From contig JAFAZM010000307.1 of assembly GCA_019239785.1 (NCBI GenBank), forward strand, positions 1 to 12,913: 12,913 nt of DNA. Direction: 5' to 3'. Below the pieces are notes generated by a model. That model was not told the origin of the DNA and did not search any database. It saw nothing but the letters and a program-made list of their open reading frames with translations. Below, in pieces: positions 9,188 to 12,913 of this stretch. Source of the DNA: Sphingomonadaceae bacterium (GTDB taxonomy: Bacteria > Pseudomonadota > Alphaproteobacteria > Sphingomonadales > Sphingomonadaceae). The position numbers were made by a program, and so were the translations under genes. Numbering within the stretch: position 1 is the stretch's first letter; each line of letters opens with the position of its first letter.

Positions 9188-10384
9188 ATGAAATTCGGCA
9201 TCGACCGCCTGCTTTCCGAGCCCGACCTGTGCAAGCCGCTCGAGGGCAAGCGCGTCGCTCTGCTCGCCCACCCGGCCTCGGTGACGGCGGACCTGACCCA
9301 CAGCCTCGACGCTTTGGTCGCCGCCGGCCTCAACGTCTCCGCCGTGTTCGGGCCGCAGCACGGCGTGCGCGGCGATCTCCAGGACAATATGATGGAATCG
9401 CCGGATTATACCGATCCGACCTACGGCATGCCGGTGTTCAGCCTCTATGGCGAGGTGCGGCGGCCGACCGGCCAGTCGCTCGGCACGTTCGACCTGATCC
9501 TGGTCGACCTGCAGGACGTCGGCTGCCGCATCTACACCTTCGTCACGACCCTGCTCTACGTGCTGGAGGCCGCCGCGGCGCATCGCAAGTCGGTCTGGGT
9601 GCTCGACCGGCCCAATCCGGCCGGGCGGCCGATCGAGGGACTGACCTTGCGGCCGGGCTGGGAGAGCTTCGTCGGCGCCGGGCCGATGCCGATGCGGCAT
9701 GGGCTGACGCTCGGCGAGATGGGCCGCTGGTTCATCGGCCAGTTCGGCCTCGACGTCGACTATCGCGTGATCGAGATGGAGGGCTGGCGGCCGGAGGAGG
9801 GCCCGGGTTTCGGCTGGCCGCCGGAGCGGGTCTGGATCAACCCGAGCCCCAATGCGGCGAACGTCAACATGGCGCGGGCCTATGCCGGTACGGTGATGCT
9901 GGAAGGAACGACCCTGTCCGAGGGGCGGGGGACGACGCGGCCGCTGGAATTGTTCGGCGCCCCCGATCTCGACGCCCGCGCGCTGATCGCCGAGATGCGC
10001 GCGCTCGCGCCGCACTGGCTCGCCGGCTGCACGCTGCGCGACATCTGGTTCCAGCCGACCTTCCACAAGCATGTCGACAAGCTCTGCAACGGTGTCTTCA
10101 TCCATGCCGAAGGCGGCGCTTACGAGCATGCCGCCTTCAGGCCCTGGCGGGTGCAGGCGCTCGCCTTCAAGGCGCTCAGGCGGCTCAAGCCGGATTACGA
10201 ACTCTGGCGCGACTTCCCCTACGAATATGAGTTCGACAAGCTCGCCATCGATGTGATCAACGGCTCGCCGCTGCTGCGCGAATGGGTCGACGATCCGGCC
10301 GCGACGCCCGCCGAGCTCGACGCGCTGACCCTGCCGGACGAGCAGGCTTGGCAGAGTGAACTAAGGGCTTACTTGCTCTACTAA
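9188..10384 (+). CDS. namZ: DUF1343 / exo-beta-N-acetylmuramidase NamZ-family protein
   Basis: A 398-residue member of the DUF1343 family, whose characterised member NamZ (YbbC) of Bacillus removes terminal N-acetylmuramic acid from peptidoglycan fragments (glycosidase family GH171). Conserved blocks are FGPQHGVRG (54-62), SLYG (85-88), QDVGCRIYT (109-117), LDRPNP (139-144), NPSPNAAN (218-225), EGTTLSEGRGTTRPLE (239-254), the FQPTFHKH block (288-295) and the terminal YLLY. No signal peptide or lipobox precedes the domain, so the protein would be cytoplasmic and perhaps act on imported muropeptides. The ATG at 9188 has AAGGA 11 bases upstream. Its last dozen codons (from 10346) use CTA, AGG, TTG and AGT, unlike the rest of the gene. 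Its stop overlaps the stop of the convergent deoxyribosyltransferase gene. The family is certain; the exact substrate is inferred. Confidence 0.9.
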   Translation: MKFGIDRLLSEPDLCKPLEGKRVALLAHPASVTADLTHSLDALVAAGLNVSAVFGPQHGVRGDLQDNMMESPDYTDPTYGMPVFSLYGEVRRPTGQSLGTFDLILVDLQDVGCRIYTFVTTLLYVLEAAAAHRKSVWVLDRPNPAGRPIEGLTLRPGWESFVGAGPMPMRHGLTLGEMGRWFIGQFGLDVDYRVIEMEGWRPEEGPGFGWPPERVWINPSPNAANVNMARAYAGTVMLEGTTLSEGRGTTRPLELFGAPDLDARALIAEMRALAPHWLAGCTLRDIWFQPTFHKHVDKLCNGVFIHAEGGAYEHAAFRPWRVQALAFKALRRLKPDYELWRDFPYEYEFDKLAIDVINGSPLLREWVDDPAATPAELDALTLPDEQAWQSELRAYLLY

Positions 10385-10824
10385 ACGACGGCTAGCGACT
10401 GAGCCCAGAGGGCAGCCTCTCCGAGGTTTTCCAGAACTGACTTGAGCGCGCGGGCAATCATTGGGTTGTCACCCGCGGCCAGTAATTGTCTCGCGTCATC
10501 CTTGTAACCGACGCAGGCTTTTCCGAGGGACCAAGCAACGCCAAGTTCGAATGCCGCGCCTTCGTCGATCGTGCGGCCATTGAGAACGATAAGGAGTGCG
10601 TCGCACCGTGCAATGCAGGATGTGTCAGCCTCAAAGACGTGCTCAGCGGCAATTGAGTAGGGGATACCTTTAGCCAGTGCCTCGACTAGTAGAGTGCCAT
10701 CGAGCTGGGGTAAATAGACATCCGCATGTGGTAAGAGTGCCTCGCGGAGCTTGAGGTTGAAGGCACGCTCCATCGGGTTGAAGAGCGGTGCTGCAAGATA
10801 AATTAGGGGTCTTGCTGCGGCCAT
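10381..10824 (-). CDS. Nucleoside 2-deoxyribosyltransferase
   Basis: A 147-residue protein of the nucleoside 2-deoxyribosyltransferase family. These enzymes move the 2'-deoxyribosyl group between nucleobases, or hydrolyse deoxynucleosides and deoxynucleotides. Their fold is related to TIR domains. Visible are the N-terminal LIYLAAPLFN (family 'iYlAgPlF'), CDALLIVLNG (74-83) and the catalytic block TIDEGAAFELGVAW. In that block D87 and E93 have the spacing of the catalytic Asp and nucleophilic Glu of lactobacillar enzymes. I start at the ATG at 10824-10822, 10 bases after the upstream stop. An in-frame ATG at 10854 would add ten residues and overlap the SIR2-kinase gene by 20 bases; both lack a strong ribosome site. 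It is almost certainly co-transcribed with the SIR2-kinase gene and probably serves the same system. Confidence 0.87.
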   Translation of the reverse strand: MAAARPLIYLAAPLFNPMERAFNLKLREALLPHADVYLPQLDGTLLVEALAKGIPYSIAAEHVFEADTSCIARCDALLIVLNGRTIDEGAAFELGVAWSLGKACVGYKDDARQLLAAGDNPMIARALKSVLENLGEAALWAQSLAVV

Positions 10825-10834
10825 TGCCGTTCCA

Positions 10835-12448
10835 TCAGCCGTCGGCGAGTTCATCGAGGCGAGCTGCTAAGTCGGAAGGCGCATAATCCTCTAAGTGAAT
10901 GATCCGACTGATTGCCCTGACGACGTCATGGACGGACGCCCCAAATGTATCAATGAGACAATGGTTTGGGTATATCCATGTAAGTTTTTCCTGCATCTCA
11001 CGGATCACGCTGGCGCTACTTTCCTTATGACGGCCGACGACCCGCGCCTCCATTTCCCCTGGTTCGCCCTTCATAAGAATAACTTGGCCGGTGCAAATGC
11101 GCCGTCGCGAGGCGCCAGGCGCAAATGCGCTTCTCATGGCGGAAGCTTTAAGAGGGATGCTCTCAGGCGGAGTGAAAGAGAGTGGATCGAGGGCAGGTCG
11201 GTCCACTACGAGAATTCCTGAGGATTGATTGAGCAGGGCCACATTCTTTTTTACAAACTGCCCCAAAATCCATCCGTCCACTTCAACACGCTCGCTCTCA
11301 GTGAGTTCGGTCCAAGCTTTGCCAAGCAGCTCGATTCTAGTTTCTGTCCATTCCTCGTATGTTTTGAGCGAATTGAGGTACGAAAGGGACGTGGTCTTGC
11401 CAGCGCCGATTGCTCCACTCAAATAATAGACATATCGAAGCTCGGCGCCTTCCTCCTCCGCAGCAAGTCTAAATTCATCATCTTCGGCTGTGATAAGTTT
11501 ACCCAGTGCGGCAATCTCGCTATTGGTCAAAAAAAGGGTGATTAGGTTATAAACTTCAAAATTTGCATCGCGTAATGATTGTTCGACCACCCTATCCCGC
11601 TCGATCCCGTCTTCGACGAACGCCACATAATAATGACAGTGGCCGGGATTGATTCTTGCGTTCTGGCGCAGCAGATGACGCAATGTGGTGTCGTTTAGTG
11701 AGAGCCCCACAAAAATGCACGTGGTCTTTGAAAGATGGTGCAGCAACGACGCGTGATGGCCCGCCATGCTTTCGATCAGTTGGTCGGCGAACGTGTCTTC
11801 CGAGAAAACGATCGTCTCGCTCGGATATTCGAGCAAATTATGCGGTAGGAAGCCGTTGGGATGGTAAATAACTGCTGTGCCAGATCGAAATTGCAGCGCA
11901 GCGTTCCAAACGGTCTCGAACGATCTCCCAAAATTTCCTTCACGATCAGGATGTGCAATTCTTATCAGTCGCTCCACCGTATCATCGAAGTTATAGGTCA
12001 CGGTCATCGGAGAATCGATAATAACCGGAATAAATTCATTCAAATATGGATGACAATTCCGCAGCTCTTGGGCTGTGGTTGGAACGCCTTGATACAGAGC
12101 GCGCTGCATTATACGGCGCCATTCACCATGAATCTTGCGCAACGTTTTTGAGGAGGCCGGCTCGCCAAGTGCATCGAGACGTTTGGTGCGATAGTGCTGC
12201 AACAGCATCTGAGTTTTAGCGGTGTCAGAGGTGGTCGACCCGGCCGCAGCCAGCAGGTGGCCTCCGTCGACCTCTTCGTCATCCGCGATCCGTTGTACGA
12301 GCTCGGGCCATGAGGGGAATTGAACCGCCTTACTCACCCCGGCACCCAGGACGAGTCCGAGCGCTCTGGATTTGTGGCGTTCACGCATGTGAACAACGGC
12401 TTTGGCGTGGGCCTTCAACGCTTGTCTTTCGAGAGCTCCTATCGCCAT
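10835..12448 (-). CDS. SIR2-domain protein fused to a P-loop nucleoside/nucleotide kinase-like domain (candidate NADase effector)
   Basis: A 537-residue two-domain protein with no signal or membrane segment. Residues about 28-300 form a SIR2-type NAD-binding domain like those of antiphage NADases: GLVLGAGVSK (31-40), TYNFDDTVE (151-159, holding the NAD-contacting Asn153), a putative catalytic His196 in YHPNGFLP, and GLSLNDTTLRHLL (248-260). Residues about 338-525 form a P-loop domain: Walker A GAIGAGKT (345-352), VVDRPALDPLSF (414-425) resembling the DR-motif region of deoxynucleoside and thymidylate kinases, and a closing LIDTFGASVHDVVRAIS. SIR2 domains in defence cleave NAD+ and starve infected cells. 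The kinase-like half could sense or make a nucleotide signal; this is inference. I chose the ATG at 12448; a TTG at 12484 or GTG at 12454 would extend it slightly. The next gene, a deoxyribosyltransferase, follows within about 10 bases. Confidence 0.85.
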   Translation of the reverse strand: MAIGALERQALKAHAKAVVHMRERHKSRALGLVLGAGVSKAVQFPSWPELVQRIADDEEVDGGHLLAAAGSTTSDTAKTQMLLQHYRTKRLDALGEPASSKTLRKIHGEWRRIMQRALYQGVPTTAQELRNCHPYLNEFIPVIIDSPMTVTYNFDDTVERLIRIAHPDREGNFGRSFETVWNAALQFRSGTAVIYHPNGFLPHNLLEYPSETIVFSEDTFADQLIESMAGHHASLLHHLSKTTCIFVGLSLNDTTLRHLLRQNARINPGHCHYYVAFVEDGIERDRVVEQSLRDANFEVYNLITLFLTNSEIAALGKLITAEDDEFRLAAEEEGAELRYVYYLSGAIGAGKTTSLSYLNSLKTYEEWTETRIELLGKAWTELTESERVEVDGWILGQFVKKNVALLNQSSGILVVDRPALDPLSFTPPESIPLKASAMRSAFAPGASRRRICTGQVILMKGEPGEMEARVVGRHKESSASVIREMQEKLTWIYPNHCLIDTFGASVHDVVRAISRIIHLEDYAPSDLAARLDELADG

Positions 12449-12490
12449 TGCCACTCGATACGGCCCAAGGCATTCATGTTGCAAGGCACC

Positions 12491-12596
12491 GTTGCGACCG
12501 CATAACCATCGGGGCCGTCAATCAGGCCAGTTTGCGCGGGTGACGACCCCTGCATCCCGCGGGGCTGGACTTCGCCGCGTGCAGCGGCGATGAAAG
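12491..12596. other. Intergenic region at the right edge of the atypical island
   Basis: GC-rich composition returns here. A hairpin CGCCGC/GCGGCG (12573-12589, loop GTGCA) and a short palindrome CCCGCGGG around 12557 are the only structures seen. The promoter of the SIR2-kinase gene should lie here or just inside 12449-12490, but I see no convincing hexamer pair on the minus strand. Confidence 0.35.
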
Positions 12597-12913
12597 GTGG
12601 ATCGCCTGGCTTCGCGGGGAGAAGCGGGAATTTTCAGCCATCCGTCCGATCCGTGCCGGTTGCTGCTGACGGCAAGCCTCGCGCTGCTGCCTGTCGCGGT
12701 GCAGGCCTTTCCGCCGGCCGGCCGCACGCATGCGGCGCGGCCGGCGCCGCGGACCCCGCCGGCGGCCGCCGCGGCCGATGACGATGACGACAATCCGAAC
12801 ACGGTGCTGTCGCGCTGCCAGCAAAGGGCGCAGCGCAATCTGCAGCGGCTCGACCATCTCGGCGACATGGCCCATTCGGCGACCGAACGGATCGGCCATT
12901 TCCTTGGCGCCTC
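12597..12913 (+). CDS. Putative secreted protein of unknown function (C-terminus beyond window)
   Basis: An open frame runs from a stop at 12591 to the window end with strongly GC-biased third positions, which supports real coding. Near 12657-12710 it encodes a hydrophobic, signal-peptide-like segment, RLLLTASLALLPVAVQA, with probable cleavage before FPPAG. A Pro/Ala-rich linker follows, then a run of five aspartates (12774-12788). The downstream domain contains TVLSRCQQRAQRNLQRLDHL and is probably helical. The start is uncertain: GTG at 12597 is used here, giving a long N-region, while TTG at 12660 would shorten it so that it lacks a basic N-region. Neither has a strong ribosome site. I do not recognise the family. 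Confidence 0.5.
   Translation, partial: MDRLASRGEAGIFSHPSDPCRLLLTASLALLPVAVQAFPPAGRTHAARPAPRTPPAAAAADDDDDNPNTVLSRCQQRAQRNLQRLDHLGDMAHSATERIGHFLGA

Larger units (their letters stand above)
10346..12490. other. Compositionally atypical region, probable acquired defence island
   Basis: This stretch is much less GC-rich than its surroundings (27 of 60 G or C at 11221-11280 against 42 of 60 at 5221-5280). It uses codons that are rare elsewhere in the window, such as TTA, ATA, AGA and CTA. It holds exactly two minus-strand genes, the SIR2-kinase gene and the deoxyribosyltransferase gene. I found no integrase, transposase, tRNA or clear direct repeat at the edges, so the mode of entry is unknown. 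The limits are approximate. Confidence 0.65.

Noticed and set aside
8765..10129. Minus-strand open frame of 454 codons opposite the DOMON-like gene and namZ
   Set aside because: It crosses two well-supported plus-strand genes and the REP pair and has no domain signal.
12439..12490. Promoter of the SIR2-kinase gene, TTGCAA (12484-12479) with a 17-base spacer
   Set aside because: The paired -10 candidate GTATCG is a poor match, and it would place the transcript start on the start codon itself.
12439..12555. 38-codon minus-strand ORF whose TAG overlaps the start of the SIR2-kinase gene, possible leader peptide
   Set aside because: There is no ribosome site, no recognisable product, and the upstream part runs through a hairpin-rich GC segment; the overlap may be chance. 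Conservation in relatives could revive it.
12522..12899. Minus-strand frames at the right end of the window
   Set aside because: Arg/Pro-rich shadows; the plus-strand frame has a signal-peptide-like segment and better third-position GC bias.

Overview
The window is GC-rich (for example 42 of 60 bases are G or C at 5221-5280) and reads as the chromosome of an alphaproteobacterium, most likely a sphingomonad. The reasons are the sdhE-mfd/recG gene neighbourhood, the style of the DOMON-like and DUF1343 proteins, and the short palindromic intergenic repeats typical of that group. The taxonomy is inferred from protein character and repeats, not from a marker search.

Layout. The minus strand from 4020 down to 1 carries sdhE, mfd and a MarR-type regulator cut by the window edge; sdhE and mfd are almost certainly co-transcribed. 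Facing away on the plus strand are a small 2-oxoglutarate/Fe(II) oxygenase-like gene (4158-4802), a 162-bp element with 31-bp perfect inverted ends, and recG (5091-7148). A second structured repeat (7151-7286) fills the gap between the convergent recG and tyrS. tyrS (minus) and a DOMON-like gene with a TTG start (plus) diverge across only 30 bp. An inverted pair of REP palindromes ends the DOMON-like gene and precedes namZ (DUF1343, exo-N-acetylmuramidase family).

From about 10346 to 12490 composition changes sharply (27 of 60 G or C at 11221-11280), and two minus-strand genes form a compact unit. One is a 537-residue protein joining an N-terminal SIR2 NADase-type domain to a C-terminal P-loop nucleoside/nucleotide-kinase-like domain. 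The other is a nucleoside 2-deoxyribosyltransferase. This looks like an acquired defence cassette coupling nucleotide metabolism to NAD+ destruction, and it is the most interesting item here. High-GC sequence resumes beyond it with the start of a probable secreted protein that runs off the window.

How the genes work together. Mfd and RecG are related DNA translocases for transcription-coupled repair and for fork/recombination intermediates. SdhE flavinylates succinate dehydrogenase and TyrS charges tRNA-Tyr. These form a stable housekeeping core, and the repeats and the SIR2 cassette sit in the gaps between its genes.
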